A stretch of DNA of 64,000 nucleotides. It comes from Prevotella sp. Its GTDB lineage: Bacteria; Bacteroidota; Bacteroidia; Bacteroidales; Bacteroidaceae. The stretch is taken from the NCBI GenBank assembly GCA_017627765.1, contig JAGAGD010000110.1:1-64000 (forward strand). Reading direction: 5' to 3'. The first letter of the stretch is position 1. Every line of letters starts with the position of its first letter. Below, piece by piece: positions 19,501 through 28,774 of this stretch. The notes under the pieces were generated by a model. The model had not been told where the DNA came from, did not search any database, and was given only the letters and a program-made list of their open reading frames with translations. A program made the position numbers and the translations under genes.

Positions 19501-21396
19501 TTAAAATTTATTTTCGTATTGATAATAGTTTTCTACATAATTTACGAAAGCCTGGTTACATAGTTTAGCACCACCAAAAGTAGGATAATTACCTGTAAAA
19601 TACCAATCTCCTTTATGGTTTGGAATTGCCTCGTGCAATCCTTCTATAGACTGATATACAATCTCAATTGGAGTAGTTACATTTTTTGGTCTTAGCATCT
19701 CGACTATCTTATTATTGATTTCCTTGACCTCAAATGGCTCATAAATTGTGCGTACATGATTCTTCATTTCATTTTTTTGATTTTGCAGTTCAAATATACA
19801 TTTATGATAGACCTCTTCTATCAAACTGTGCATTCCCCTTTCCTTTATTAACTCTATTGTAGCTCTAAAAGCACAGAACTCCTCAAGCCTAGCCATGTCT
19901 ATACCATAATAATCTGGATACCGTATTTGAGGAGCACTACTTACAATAACTATTTTCTTAGGATGCATTCTGTCAAGAATTCTTATAATACTTTCTTTAA
20001 GTGTAGTGCCACGAACAATACTATCATCAATTATAACTAAATTATCTACATTAGAGCGAATGGAATCATATGTTATATCATAAACATGTGAAGCCAAATC
20101 ATTGCGAGAATTACCTTCAGTTATAAATGTTCTGAGTTTAATATCTTTCCACGCAACTTTTTCTGCTCTCACATGGAAGCGTAAAATATTTTCGAGTTCT
20201 TGCTGAGTCGGAATATGATTGAGTGACCGTATCTGCTTAATTTTCTCATGCATAATATGATTCTTAAAACCGCCAACAAGACCATAGAAAGCAACTTCTG
20301 CAGTATTTGGTATAAATGAAAAAACAGTATTTTCTGTATCATAATTTATTGCTTTTGCTACTGGCTCAACAAGTTGCTCCCCTAATTTTTTCCTCTCTTT
20401 ATATATTTCGCAATCACTACCTCTACTAAAATAAATTCTTTCAAATGAGCAAGCATAGTCGCCTCGTCGTTCAACAATACTTTCTACTGAAGTTCCACAA
20501 TGTTTATTTACAAACAATGCTTTTCCTGGTCCAAGTTCTTTAACATCATCACACTTGAGGTCAAACGTTGTTTGCAACACAGGACGTTCACTCGCCAAAG
20601 CAACAATTTCATCATCTATATAATAAAATGCAGGGCGAATACCCCAAGGATCTCGCATCGCAAACATTTCGCCACTACCGGTTATTCCACAAACAACATA
20701 TCCACCATCAAAATTTACCATAGAAGTCTTTAAAACATTAGACATCTTAACATTATCCTCTATGTATTCGGTAATATATTGATCCTTTAAACCTAGCTGC
20801 CTGGCTTTAACAAAATTACGCTCAACTTCTCGGTCAAGTCTATGTCCTATCAGCTCTAACATAATGTAACTGTCAGTATAAACCCGTGGACATTGCCCCT
20901 GTTTTGTCAATATTTTAAATATTTCATCAATATTTGTCATATTAAAATTGCCACAAAGACATAGATTTTTAGCTTTCCAGTTATTACGACGCAAGAATGG
21001 ATGAACATATTTCAGACCGCTTTTCCCTGTTGTAGAATATCTTAAATGTCCCAAATACAATTCTCCTGCAAAAGGGAGATTTTCTCTTGCAAATGCGGCA
21101 TCTTTTATTTTATTATCATCGAAACTTAATAAGTTATTATGAACTCTACTAAATATTTCGGTAATAGCATCCTTACCTTCAGCTTTCTCCCGAAACATAT
21201 ATTCACGACCAGGTTCCGTATAGGATTTAACACAAGCAATACCAGCACCTTCCTGTCCACGATTATGCTGCTTTTCTAGCATAAGATATAGTTTATTTAG
21301 ACCATACATCCATGTACCATACTTATGCTGGTAATACTCTAATGGTTTAAGCAATCTAATCATTGCAACACCACATTCATGTTTTAATTGTTCCAT
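19501..21396 (-). CDS. purF: Amidophosphoribosyltransferase-like enzyme, long form
   Basis: The 631-aa protein combines an N-terminal class II glutaminase domain with a C-terminal phosphoribosyltransferase domain. Its PRPP loop is VIIDDSIVRGTTLKE. This is the architecture of PurF, which makes 5-phosphoribosylamine from PRPP and glutamine in the first step of purine synthesis. The probable nucleophile is Cys8 (HECGVAMIRL), so a seven-residue propeptide would need removal. It is about 150 residues longer than usual PurF, with insertions in the glutaminase part (the block HKYGTWMYGLNKLYLMLEKQ). This long form is known in Bacteroidales, so it may be a variant of altered role. It lies just after glmS. 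Confidence 0.85.
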   Translation of the reverse strand: MEQLKHECGVAMIRLLKPLEYYQHKYGTWMYGLNKLYLMLEKQHNRGQEGAGIACVKSYTEPGREYMFREKAEGKDAITEIFSRVHNNLLSFDDNKIKDAAFARENLPFAGELYLGHLRYSTTGKSGLKYVHPFLRRNNWKAKNLCLCGNFNMTNIDEIFKILTKQGQCPRVYTDSYIMLELIGHRLDREVERNFVKARQLGLKDQYITEYIEDNVKMSNVLKTSMVNFDGGYVVCGITGSGEMFAMRDPWGIRPAFYYIDDEIVALASERPVLQTTFDLKCDDVKELGPGKALFVNKHCGTSVESIVERRGDYACSFERIYFSRGSDCEIYKERKKLGEQLVEPVAKAINYDTENTVFSFIPNTAEVAFYGLVGGFKNHIMHEKIKQIRSLNHIPTQQELENILRFHVRAEKVAWKDIKLRTFITEGNSRNDLASHVYDITYDSIRSNVDNLVIIDDSIVRGTTLKESIIRILDRMHPKKIVIVSSAPQIRYPDYYGIDMARLEEFCAFRATIELIKERGMHSLIEEVYHKCIFELQNQKNEMKNHVRTIYEPFEVKEINNKIVEMLRPKNVTTPIEIVYQSIEGLHEAIPNHKGDWYFTGNYPTFGGAKLCNQAFVNYVENYYQYENKF

Positions 21397-21448
21397 AGCT
21401 TCTAATAGATAAGTTTACACAAACATAAATATTTTATATTATCTGTAG

Positions 21449-23293
21449 TTATTCAACTGTTACAGACTTTGCCAAATTGCGTGGTTGGTCAACATCTTTA
21501 CCTTTACAAACTGCAACATGATAAGCTAAAAGCTGGAGCGGTATAGTTGTAATTAGTGGTTCTAAACATTCTAAGGTGGAAGGAAGTTCAAGGACATAAT
21601 CTGCAATTCTGCTAATGACATTGTCACCCTCTGTAACCAAAGCTATTACTTTTCCTTGCCGAGCCTTAATTTCCTGTATATTACTCAGAACCTTTTCATA
21701 CATATCATTTTTTGTTGCAACAACTACGACGGGCATATCACTATCAATCAAAGCAATAGGACCATGCTTCATTTCTGCTGCAGGATAGCCTTCTGCGTGT
21801 ATATAACTAATTTCTTTAAGCTTAAGAGCACCTTCAAGAGCAACAGGATAACTAAAACCACGACCAAGATACAAGAAATTATGAGCATATGTAAACACCT
21901 TACTTAAATCTGCTATCTGCTTATTAAGTTCCAGAACTTTTCGCATCAATGTTGGTATATTACTTAACTCTTTAACAGTATCAGCATATATATCGTTTTT
22001 TATCGTACCTTTCTCTTTTGCCAAAGCAAGTGCTAACATTGTTAAAACAGTAACCTGTCCTGTAAAAGCTTTTGTGGAAGCCACACCTATCTCAGGACCT
22101 ACATGTATGTAAGAACCTGTATCTGTAGCTCTTGGTATACTGGAACCAATAGCATTACATATACCATATATAAATGCCCCATTACTCTTTGCCAACTCTA
22201 CAGCAGCAAGAGTATCTGCTGTTTCTCCGCTCTGTGATATGGCAATTACTACATCTTTATTTGTTACAACTGGTTTTCTATACCTGAACTCTGATGCATA
22301 CTCTACTTCAACTGGAATTCTGCAATAAGTTTCAATTAACTGCTTGCCAATAAGTCCAGCATGCCATGAAGTGCCACAAGCAACAATTACTATTCTTTCT
22401 GCGCTCAATAACTGTTGTTTATAGTCTATCACTGCACTCAACGTTACATTATCTGCTTTTATATTCACTCGTCCTCGCATGCAGTTTGTCAAGCACTCTG
22501 GTTGTTCAAATATTTCCTTGAGCATGAAGTGAGGATAGCCACCTTTTTCTATTTGACCTAGATTCAGTTCAACAGTTTTCACCTCAGGATTTAGTTTTAC
22601 ATTATGCATACTCACAACTTCAATTTGCTTTCCCAACTGTAAAACTGCTATATTTCCATCATCAAGATATACAACTTTATCCGTATACTCAACTATCGGT
22701 GTAGCATCTGATCCTAGAAAGAACTCATCATCACCAATGCCTACAACCAATGGACTTTGCTTACGAGCCGCAATTATTTGATTAGGATTTTTCTTATCAA
22801 GCACAGCAATTGCATATGCTCCAATAACCTCATGCAATGCCAACTGAATTGCCGACAACAAATCAAGACTCTTACGGTTCATAATATATTCAATTAATTG
22901 AACCAATACCTCTGTATCTGTATCAGACCTAAAATGCATACCTTTATCTTGCAGTTTAATCTTTATGTCTGCATAGTTCTCGATTATGCCATTATGGATT
23001 ATCACCAGATTTTTAGATTCAGAATAATGTGGATGGGCATTTTGTGATGAAGGTTCACCATGTGTAGCCCATCGAGTATGAGCTATTCCGACAGTTCCAG
23101 TAACATCCTTTTCACTGCAGAAAGTCTCCAAGTCAGAAACTTTACCTTTAGATTTATATACATTTAAACTACCTGTATTATTTACCAATGCGACCCCTGC
23201 GCTATCATAACCTCTATACTCTAATCTTTTAAGTCCTTTAATAAGTATCGGAAATGCTTGTTTCTTTCCAAGATATCCTACTATTCCACACAT
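21449..23293 (-). CDS. glmS: Glutamine--fructose-6-phosphate aminotransferase
   Basis: GlmS makes glucosamine-6-phosphate from fructose-6-phosphate and glutamine, the entry step to peptidoglycan and LPS amino sugars. The protein is 614 aa, as expected. Cys2 after the initiator Met (MCGIVGYLG) is the glutaminase nucleophile, and the loop HTRWATHGEPSSQNAHPH is conserved. Two SIS domains follow (VACGTSWHAGLIGKQLIE, SQSGETADTLAAVELAK). The end (RNLAKSVTVE) is the family C-terminus. No glmS-ribozyme-like element was seen upstream. It is the first gene of the minus-strand set glmS-purF-DUF2284. Confidence 0.97.
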   Translation of the reverse strand: MCGIVGYLGKKQAFPILIKGLKRLEYRGYDSAGVALVNNTGSLNVYKSKGKVSDLETFCSEKDVTGTVGIAHTRWATHGEPSSQNAHPHYSESKNLVIIHNGIIENYADIKIKLQDKGMHFRSDTDTEVLVQLIEYIMNRKSLDLLSAIQLALHEVIGAYAIAVLDKKNPNQIIAARKQSPLVVGIGDDEFFLGSDATPIVEYTDKVVYLDDGNIAVLQLGKQIEVVSMHNVKLNPEVKTVELNLGQIEKGGYPHFMLKEIFEQPECLTNCMRGRVNIKADNVTLSAVIDYKQQLLSAERIVIVACGTSWHAGLIGKQLIETYCRIPVEVEYASEFRYRKPVVTNKDVVIAISQSGETADTLAAVELAKSNGAFIYGICNAIGSSIPRATDTGSYIHVGPEIGVASTKAFTGQVTVLTMLALALAKEKGTIKNDIYADTVKELSNIPTLMRKVLELNKQIADLSKVFTYAHNFLYLGRGFSYPVALEGALKLKEISYIHAEGYPAAEMKHGPIALIDSDMPVVVVATKNDMYEKVLSNIQEIKARQGKVIALVTEGDNVISRIADYVLELPSTLECLEPLITTIPLQLLAYHVAVCKGKDVDQPRNLAKSVTVE

Positions 23294-23323
23294 AAAAATA
23301 TAACCTTATAAAAGAAATTCTAT

Positions 23324-23373
23324 AAAAAAATGAAAGATTAAAAATTATGGAAACCTAAATTTTTAATCTTTCA
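23324..23373 (-). terminator. Terminator after the Wza-like gene
   Basis: Arms 23358-23373 and 23331-23346 pair perfectly over 16 bp (TGAAAGATTAAAAATT and its complement) with an 11-base loop. On the minus strand a run of seven T (23330-23324) follows. This separates the Wza-like gene from glmS. Confidence 0.7.
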
Positions 23374-23384
23374 AATATTTGTTT

Positions 23385-24185
23385 TTATCTTAATATGTTA
23401 ACTACTAGTGACGATAACGAAGTAACTATACCAATAACCGAGAACCATATCGTCGTCGATGAACCTATTACCGAGTTACCAGCAGCAACCTTATTCGGCT
23501 TCACATATATAATGTCATTCTGCTGTACATAGTAATATGGCGAATTAATAACATTTGCATCATTCATATTTAGATGGACATGATGACGACGACCATCAGC
23601 ATCAGTTCTTATCAACAAGACATCGTTTCTAACACCATATTGTCCCATATCACCAGCTTCTGCAAGTGCTTCCAATATATTCATTTTTTCACTTGTTACA
23701 CTTACATTCATTGGTCTTTTTACTTCGCCCATAACAGTGACATGATAACTTGACATCCTTACGGTAACAATTGGTTTCTCACTTTCAGACATATATGGTA
23801 TAATCTTATCGTGAATAACATTTTGACATTCTTCTTTTGTCAAGCCCTGAACATGTATTTTTCCGACAATTGGAAAATTAATGTTTCCATCATTATCAAC
23901 AAGATATCCTTGAAGAGACCCCGCCGTAGAACTAAGCTGTCCACCTGCATTCAATGTATTTGAAACAGAGAGGTTAAATGGGGTTGCTGCAACTGGGTCT
24001 GTAGTACTAACAGTGATAGTCAACATATCCTTTGGCATGATGCGGGACTCATGTAAAACACCAGGATAATTGTTCCAATTGATAGAATCAATGTTTTCAA
24101 AATAAGAATAATGTTTAGCTGTGCCACAGCTGTCTAAAAGTGCAATTAGCACTAATGACAATAAAGGTAAAAATACTTTCTTCAT
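23385..24185 (-). CDS. Polysaccharide export (Wza-like) lipoprotein
   Basis: The 266-aa product has a lipoprotein signal peptide with the lipidated Cys20 (LIALLDSC). A poly-export domain comes next (ILTITVSTTDPVAATPF, then NFPIVGKIHVQGLTKEEC), followed by SLBB-like segments (TVMGEVKRPMNVSVTSEKMN, NDIIYVKPNKV). A C-terminal hydrophobic segment (IWFSVIGIVTSLSSLVV) could sit in the outer membrane. Such proteins form the channel through which capsule or exopolysaccharide leaves the cell. There is no Wzc-like kinase or glycosyltransferase gene beside it, so it stands outside a capsule cluster, flanked by a terminator and its own promoter. Confidence 0.85.
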   Translation of the reverse strand: MKKVFLPLLSLVLIALLDSCGTAKHYSYFENIDSINWNNYPGVLHESRIMPKDMLTITVSTTDPVAATPFNLSVSNTLNAGGQLSSTAGSLQGYLVDNDGNINFPIVGKIHVQGLTKEECQNVIHDKIIPYMSESEKPIVTVRMSSYHVTVMGEVKRPMNVSVTSEKMNILEALAEAGDMGQYGVRNDVLLIRTDADGRRHHVHLNMNDANVINSPYYYVQQNDIIYVKPNKVAAGNSVIGSSTTIWFSVIGIVTSLSSLVVNILR

Positions 24186-24210
24186 GATAATGTAAATGAA
24201 TAAACTTCGG

Positions 24211-24218
24211 CAAAGGTA
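24211..24218 (-). promoter_or_regulatory. -7 box for the Wza-like gene
   Basis: On the minus strand the sequence reads TACCTTTG, matching TAnnTTTG, about 26 bases before the start codon. Confidence 0.55.
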
Positions 24219-24282
24219 CGCCTATTTTTTTTATTTTACAAACTTATGAATAAAATAATTTGCCGATATAAAAAAAAAACTC

Positions 24283-24290
24283 TATTTTTG
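24283..24290 (+). promoter_or_regulatory. -7 box for the asparaginase gene
   Basis: TATTTTTG followed by C matches TAnnTTTG. A good Shine-Dalgarno-like AAGGAGA lies just ahead of the GTG start at 24334. Confidence 0.55.
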
Positions 24291-24333
24291 CATTGACAAA
24301 CTTTAGTTAACAAGAAATAAGGAGAGTAATATT

Positions 24334-25389
24334 GTGAATTGTGTAACTAACATTGACCGAGAAGAACGTGTACTTATTATATATACTGGAGGTACAATTG
24401 GCATGGGATGCAATCCTAGAACTGGTGCACTAGAACCACTAGACTTCAATCATCTAAAAGACAACATGCCTGAATTTGCTTATCTGAAAACCGATGTTGA
24501 TGTCTACCAGTTTGATCCTATTATTGACTCAAGTGATATGTCTCCGCAATATTGGGCAAAGATTGTTGATATAATTGCAGAAAAATACAATTCATATGAT
24601 GGCTTCGTTGTTCTTCATGGAACAGATACAATGGCATACACAGCTTCAGCCTTATCATATATGCTTGAAAACCTTACAAAACCCGTTATTCTCACTGGAT
24701 CACAGTTACCAATTGGCATGCTTAGGACTGATGGAAAAGAAAACCTAATGAGCAGCATTGAACTAGCAGCTGCTCATCACGATGATGGCACACCAATGGT
24801 TCCTGAAGTTTGCATTTATTTCAATGGTAAACTACTTAGAGGTAATCGTTCTACGAAAATGAATTCAGAAGGCTTTGATGCTTTCTGTTCTTTCAACTAT
24901 CCTGCACTATGTGATGCAGGTATAAGTTTCGCATTTCATGAGCACAATATCTTGCAACCAGATTATAGCAAGCCACTAATTACTCACACAGAAATGGATG
25001 CCAATGTAATAGTATTCTCACTGTTTCCTGGAATCGGTGAAAATATAGTGCGTAGTGTCCTTGATGTACCGAATCTTCATGCTATTGTTATGCGCAGCTA
25101 TGGCAGTGGAAATGCTCCGCAGCAAGCATGGCTGATAAACCTGTTGCGCGAGGCTTCTAATAAAGGTGTTGTAGTTGTCAACATTAGCCAATGCGTTGCT
25201 GGAGGCGTGGAAATGAGTAGATATGATACAGGCTACCAGTTAAAAGAAACAGGCATTGTAAGCGGATATGACAGTACCGTTGAAAGTGCAGTTACCAAAT
25301 TAATGTATCTTCATGCCCGATATAATGACATTAACCTTGTCCGAAAATACATGAACCAGTCAATCTGTGGAGAAATAACTTTAATATAA
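24334..25389 (+). CDS. ansA: Type I (cytoplasmic) L-asparaginase
   Basis: This 351-aa protein hydrolyses asparagine to aspartate and ammonia. It has both asparaginase signatures: YTGGTIGMG, with the probable nucleophile Thr21, and VVLHGTDTMAYTASALSYM with the second catalytic Thr-Asp pair. There is no signal peptide, which fits the cytosolic type I enzymes. The start is GTG 24334, chosen because AAGGAGA lies at the right distance and the frame then matches the family N-terminus. Rubrerythrin follows after 38 bp and might be co-transcribed. Confidence 0.93.
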   Translation: MNCVTNIDREERVLIIYTGGTIGMGCNPRTGALEPLDFNHLKDNMPEFAYLKTDVDVYQFDPIIDSSDMSPQYWAKIVDIIAEKYNSYDGFVVLHGTDTMAYTASALSYMLENLTKPVILTGSQLPIGMLRTDGKENLMSSIELAAAHHDDGTPMVPEVCIYFNGKLLRGNRSTKMNSEGFDAFCSFNYPALCDAGISFAFHEHNILQPDYSKPLITHTEMDANVIVFSLFPGIGENIVRSVLDVPNLHAIVMRSYGSGNAPQQAWLINLLREASNKGVVVVNISQCVAGGVEMSRYDTGYQLKETGIVSGYDSTVESAVTKLMYLHARYNDINLVRKYMNQSICGEITLI

Positions 25390-25427
25390 TAAGCATATAA
25401 TAAAATATTCTTAAAAACAAAAACATT

Positions 25428-25970
25428 ATGAATAATTTAAAAGGAACAAGAACAGAGAAAAATCTTTTAGAAGCATTTGCTGGTGAATCAATGGCTCGTA
25501 ACAAATATACATATTGGGCTTCAAAAGCAAAGAAAGATGGATTTGAGCAGATTGCCTCAATTTTTGAGGAAACAGCAAACAACGAAAAAGAACATGCGAA
25601 GATGTGGTTCAAACTACTTGAAGGCGGTGCTGTTAAAGGAACAACAGACAACCTGAAAGCAGCAGCAGAGGGAGAAAATTTTGAATGGACCGACATGTAT
25701 GAGCGTATGGCTAAAGAAGCTGAAGAAGAAGGATTTGCAGAAATTGCCGAAAAATTCCGTGCAGTAGCAGCTATTGAAAAGCACCACGAAGAACGCTATC
25801 GTAAGTTATTGAAGAATATCAACGACAAAATAGTCTTCTCACGTGATGGTGATTGCATCTGGAAATGCAGAAACTGCGGACACATTGTTGTCGGAAAATA
25901 TGCTCCAGAGGTATGTCCAGTTTGCGATCATCCACAAAGTTATTTCGAACTTTGCGCAGAAAATTACTAA
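25428..25970 (+). CDS. rbr: Rubrerythrin
   Basis: Rubrerythrin reduces hydrogen peroxide in anaerobes using a diiron centre. The 180-aa protein has the four-helix ferritin-like domain with the ligand residues in [33 protein letters not shown] and [15 protein letters not shown]. The C-terminal rubredoxin-like domain has two CxxC pairs ([10 protein letters not shown] and CPVCDH). The order and length are standard. It is the last gene before a strong hairpin terminator. Confidence 0.97.
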   Translation: MNNLKGTRTEKNLLEAFAGESMARNKYTYWASKAKKDGFEQIASIFEETANNEKEHAKMWFKLLEGGAVKGTTDNLKAAAEGENFEWTDMYERMAKEAEEEGFAEIAEKFRAVAAIEKHHEERYRKLLKNINDKIVFSRDGDCIWKCRNCGHIVVGKYAPEVCPVCDHPQSYFELCAENY

Positions 25971-26002
25971 AACATTCCAAATATAGCTTACTATAAAAGA
26001 AT

Positions 26003-26038
26003 AAAGCGGACTATTATACATAGCCCGCTTTTATTTTT
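26003..26038 (+). terminator. Terminator after rubrerythrin
   Basis: The stem AAAGCGG-CTAT (26003-26014) pairs with ATAG-CCGCTTT (26020-26031), with one unpaired base on each side, followed by a T-rich tail. The remaining sequence to 26252 is AT-rich without a gene. Confidence 0.75.
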
Positions 26039-26252
26039 ATAAAATCAAGAAATAATTTTGACATCTACATAAGAACAAGAGATTGTTTGCACTTATTGCT
26101 AACAGTTATGAACTGCTATTTCTATTTATTTATCACAAAAAAACAAGCAACTTGAAGTTTCTAATACGTTTAGCAATCAAAGAAAACGCAGAATATTTAG
26201 TCTATTTTAATAGAAAAATTGCATAAAATGATGATTTTTGGAGAATAACTAT

Positions 26253-26260
26253 TAATTTTG
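26253..26260 (+). promoter_or_regulatory. -7 box for serS
   Basis: TAATTTTG followed by CAC matches TAnnTTTG, 32 bases before the serS start. Confidence 0.6.
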
Positions 26261-26292
26261 CACATTCGAAAAAAAACAAAAACAATATATCT

Positions 26293-27579
26293 ATGTTGAC
26301 ATTAAAGCTCATAAATGAAGAAACCGAAAGAGTAATTCGCGGTTTAGAAAAAAAACACTTTAGCGGTGCAAGTGAAGCAATTTCACAAGTACAAGAAGTA
26401 GACAAAAAGCGCAGAAATGCACAACAACTACTTGACAAAACAAAACAAGAAGCAAAGCAACTGGCTGCAAAAATAGGTCAACTAATGAAAAACGGTCAGC
26501 GCGAAGAAGCTGAAACTGTTAAGCAACAAGTTTCTTTATTAAAACAGAAAGACAAAGAGTTACAAGATGAAATGACAAAGGCAGAAGAGGAATTAACTAC
26601 TCTACTCTGTTCTATACCAAATATACCAAATGATGATGTGCCCGAAGGCAAGGATGCCTCATTCAATGTAGTAGTAAAAGAAGGTGGCAAGAAACCCGAA
26701 CTCGGTAAAGAAGCCCTATGTCATTGGGATTTATGCAAAAAATACAATCTTATAGATTTTGATTTAGGTGTAAAGATAACCGGAGCTGGCTTCCCTTTAT
26801 ATATAGGAAAAATGGCTCGTCTGCAACGTGCACTTGAAGCATTCTTCCTTGAGGAAGCACGAAAAAGCGGTTATCTCGAAGTACAGCCCCCCTACGTTGT
26901 AAACACAGCATCAGGCTATGGCACAGGTCAGTTGCCCGATAAAGAAGGCCAAATGTATCATGCAACTGCAGACGACTTATACCTTATACCTACAGCCGAG
27001 GTTCCCGTAACAAATATTTTCCGTGACGTGATTCTAGACGAGAAAGAATTACCAATAAAACGCTGTGCTTATTCTGCATGCTTCCGTCGCGAAGCTGGCA
27101 GCTACGGCAAAGATGTTAGAGGATTAAATCGCCTGCATCAATTCGACAAAGTAGAGATTGTCAGAATTGATACCCCACAACATTCCTACGAGTCACTCCG
27201 TGAAATGCTAGACCATGTTGAGGGATTATTGCAGAAACTTGAATTGCCATATCATATTCTTAAACTTTGTGGTGGCGATATGAGCTTCACATCAGCAATC
27301 TGCTATGACTTTGAAGTATGGAGTGCAGCACAAGAACGCTGGCTTGAAGTAAGTTCAGTTTCAAATTTCGAAAGCTATCAGGCTAACCGACTTAAATGTC
27401 GTTATCGTAATGCAGATAAAAAAATAGAACTATGCCATACACTAAATGGATCTGCATTAGCCCTGCCACGAATAGTTGCTGCCATTATGGAAAACAATCA
27501 GACTCCAGAGGGAATACGCGTTCCTCGCTGCCTTGTTCCATATTGTGGTTTTGAAATTTTAGATGATAAAAACTTCTAA
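26293..27579 (+). CDS. serS: Seryl-tRNA synthetase
   Basis: SerRS charges tRNA-Ser with serine (and tRNA-Sec where present). The 428-aa protein begins with a long N-terminal antiparallel coiled coil (residues about 25-105, rich in K, E and Q) that holds the tRNA long arm. The class II catalytic core follows. Motif 2 is CFRREAGSYGKDVRGLNRLH and motif 3 is NGSALALPRIVAAIMENNQ. Its own promoter lies upstream, and a small membrane protein gene follows after 5 bp. Confidence 0.97.
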   Translation: MLTLKLINEETERVIRGLEKKHFSGASEAISQVQEVDKKRRNAQQLLDKTKQEAKQLAAKIGQLMKNGQREEAETVKQQVSLLKQKDKELQDEMTKAEEELTTLLCSIPNIPNDDVPEGKDASFNVVVKEGGKKPELGKEALCHWDLCKKYNLIDFDLGVKITGAGFPLYIGKMARLQRALEAFFLEEARKSGYLEVQPPYVVNTASGYGTGQLPDKEGQMYHATADDLYLIPTAEVPVTNIFRDVILDEKELPIKRCAYSACFRREAGSYGKDVRGLNRLHQFDKVEIVRIDTPQHSYESLREMLDHVEGLLQKLELPYHILKLCGGDMSFTSAICYDFEVWSAAQERWLEVSSVSNFESYQANRLKCRYRNADKKIELCHTLNGSALALPRIVAAIMENNQTPEGIRVPRCLVPYCGFEILDDKNF

Positions 27580-27584
27580 CTAAA

Positions 27585-27953
27585 ATGTCAGGAGTATATA
27601 CTATTTTACTGCTCATACTAAGCAACATCTTCATGACACTTGCTTGGTATGGGCATCTTCGTTTGCAGCAGACTGGTGTCAGTTCCAACTGGCCTTTGAT
27701 TGGGGTTATTGCATTTTCTTGGATTATTGCCTTCTTCGAGTATTGTTGTCAAGTTCCAGCTAACCGAATCGGATTTACTGGTAATGGAGGTCCCTTCTCA
27801 CTTGTACAACTCAAGGTCATACAAGAAGCTGTCTCCTTATGTGTATTTGTAATTGTTGCCAAAATATTATTTACCGACCAATCTCTCCATTGGAACCACC
27901 TTCTAGCATTTGCATTAATCATTACAGCCGTCTATCTTGTATTTATGAAATAG
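27585..27953 (+). CDS. DUF486 / DMT family small membrane protein
   Basis: The 122-aa product has four hydrophobic segments (about residues 4-22, 34-54, 75-95 and 101-120) and the conserved stretch FEYCCQVPANRIGF between segments 2 and 3. The sequence FSLVQLKVIQEA is also typical of DUF486, a group related to drug/metabolite transporters. Function is not known. It starts 5 bp after serS and is probably translated from the same message. Confidence 0.85.
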   Translation: MSGVYTILLLILSNIFMTLAWYGHLRLQQTGVSSNWPLIGVIAFSWIIAFFEYCCQVPANRIGFTGNGGPFSLVQLKVIQEAVSLCVFVIVAKILFTDQSLHWNHLLAFALIITAVYLVFMK

Positions 27954-28036
27954 CAACATAAGGTGTAAAAAAGGAAAAATCTACATATTTTTGTTCGTTT
28001 TCGACCAAAATATTTGCTCCATTAAAATATAAATAT

Positions 28037-28044
28037 TAAATTTG
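28037..28044 (+). promoter_or_regulatory. -7 box for the TetR-type regulator gene
   Basis: TAAATTTG matches TAnnTTTG. Its TTTG overlaps the left arm of the dyad at 28041-28068, so a repressor bound there would cover the promoter and start site. Confidence 0.55.
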
Positions 28045-28068
28045 CACACGCATTATATATTGTGCAAA
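28041..28068 (+). promoter_or_regulatory. Candidate operator dyad at the TetR gene
   Basis: The arms TTTGCACA (28041-28048) and TGTGCAAA (28061-28068) are an exact inverted repeat with a 12-bp spacer. The left arm overlaps the -7 box. Position and symmetry fit autorepression by the TetR-type protein encoded immediately downstream. The same arms occur twice at the acyl-CoA synthetase promoter near 59.1 kb. Confidence 0.5.
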
Positions 28069-28096
28069 AAATGAAAAATTAGAGGAGAAGCATAAC

Positions 28097-28705
28097 ATGT
28101 CAATTTCAAAAACAAGACAAAAACTAGTAGATGTTGCTCGACAATTATTTGCAAAAAACGGCTTAGAGAATACAACGATGAATGACATAGCCGTTGCATC
28201 AGGCAAAGGAAGACGAACACTTTACACCTATTTTAAGAACAAAGAAGATGTCTACTATGCTGTAATAGAAGCTGAATTAGTAAGATTGTCTGATAAGCTT
28301 GAAGAAGTGGCAGCAAAAAAAATGCGTCCTCAAGACAAAATCATTGAACTGATATATACTCACCTCAGCATGATAAAGGAAACTGTGGTGAGAAATGGAA
28401 ATCTCCGTGCAGAGTTTTTCCGCAACATTTGGATGGTCGAAAGAGTAAGAAAACATTTTGATGAAGATGAACTTGAACTTTTCCGCAAAGTATATGCTGA
28501 TGGTAAGGCTGACGGAGAGTTTGAAATAGACGATATAGAACTTGTTGCTGATATAACCCACTACTGCATAAAAGGACTTGAAGTGCCTTACATATATGGA
28601 CGTCTTGGTCATGGATTGACTGAAGAAACAAGTCGTCCACTTGTAACTAAAGTAGTATATGGAGCATTGGGAAAGGGTTCTCTAAACAACAAGAATCAAC
28701 AATAA
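28097..28705 (+). CDS. TetR/AcrR family transcriptional regulator
   Basis: The 202-aa protein starts with a standard TetR HTH (residues about 8-55): RQKLVDVARQLFAKNGLENT, MNDIAVASGKGRRTLYTYF, then KNKEDVYYAVIEAE. The C-terminal ligand domain is not diagnostic. fabG begins 69 bp downstream on the same strand, which suggests control of fatty-acid metabolism. A dyad over its own promoter fits autoregulation. The ligand is unknown; an acyl-CoA or acyl-ACP would suit the context but is inferred. Confidence 0.88.
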   Translation: MSISKTRQKLVDVARQLFAKNGLENTTMNDIAVASGKGRRTLYTYFKNKEDVYYAVIEAELVRLSDKLEEVAAKKMRPQDKIIELIYTHLSMIKETVVRNGNLRAEFFRNIWMVERVRKHFDEDELELFRKVYADGKADGEFEIDDIELVADITHYCIKGLEVPYIYGRLGHGLTEETSRPLVTKVVYGALGKGSLNNKNQQ

Positions 28706-28774
28706 ACAGACCTAAATTATAAACAATACCATTATATAAAGCAATAAAATCAAAACCAATAAAAATATATAACT

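Noticed and set aside
21449..23384. glmS ribozyme upstream of glmS
   Set aside because: No catalytic core or typical leader is visible in the short gap, which holds only the terminator of the Wza-like gene; the ribozyme is known mainly from Gram-positive bacteria.
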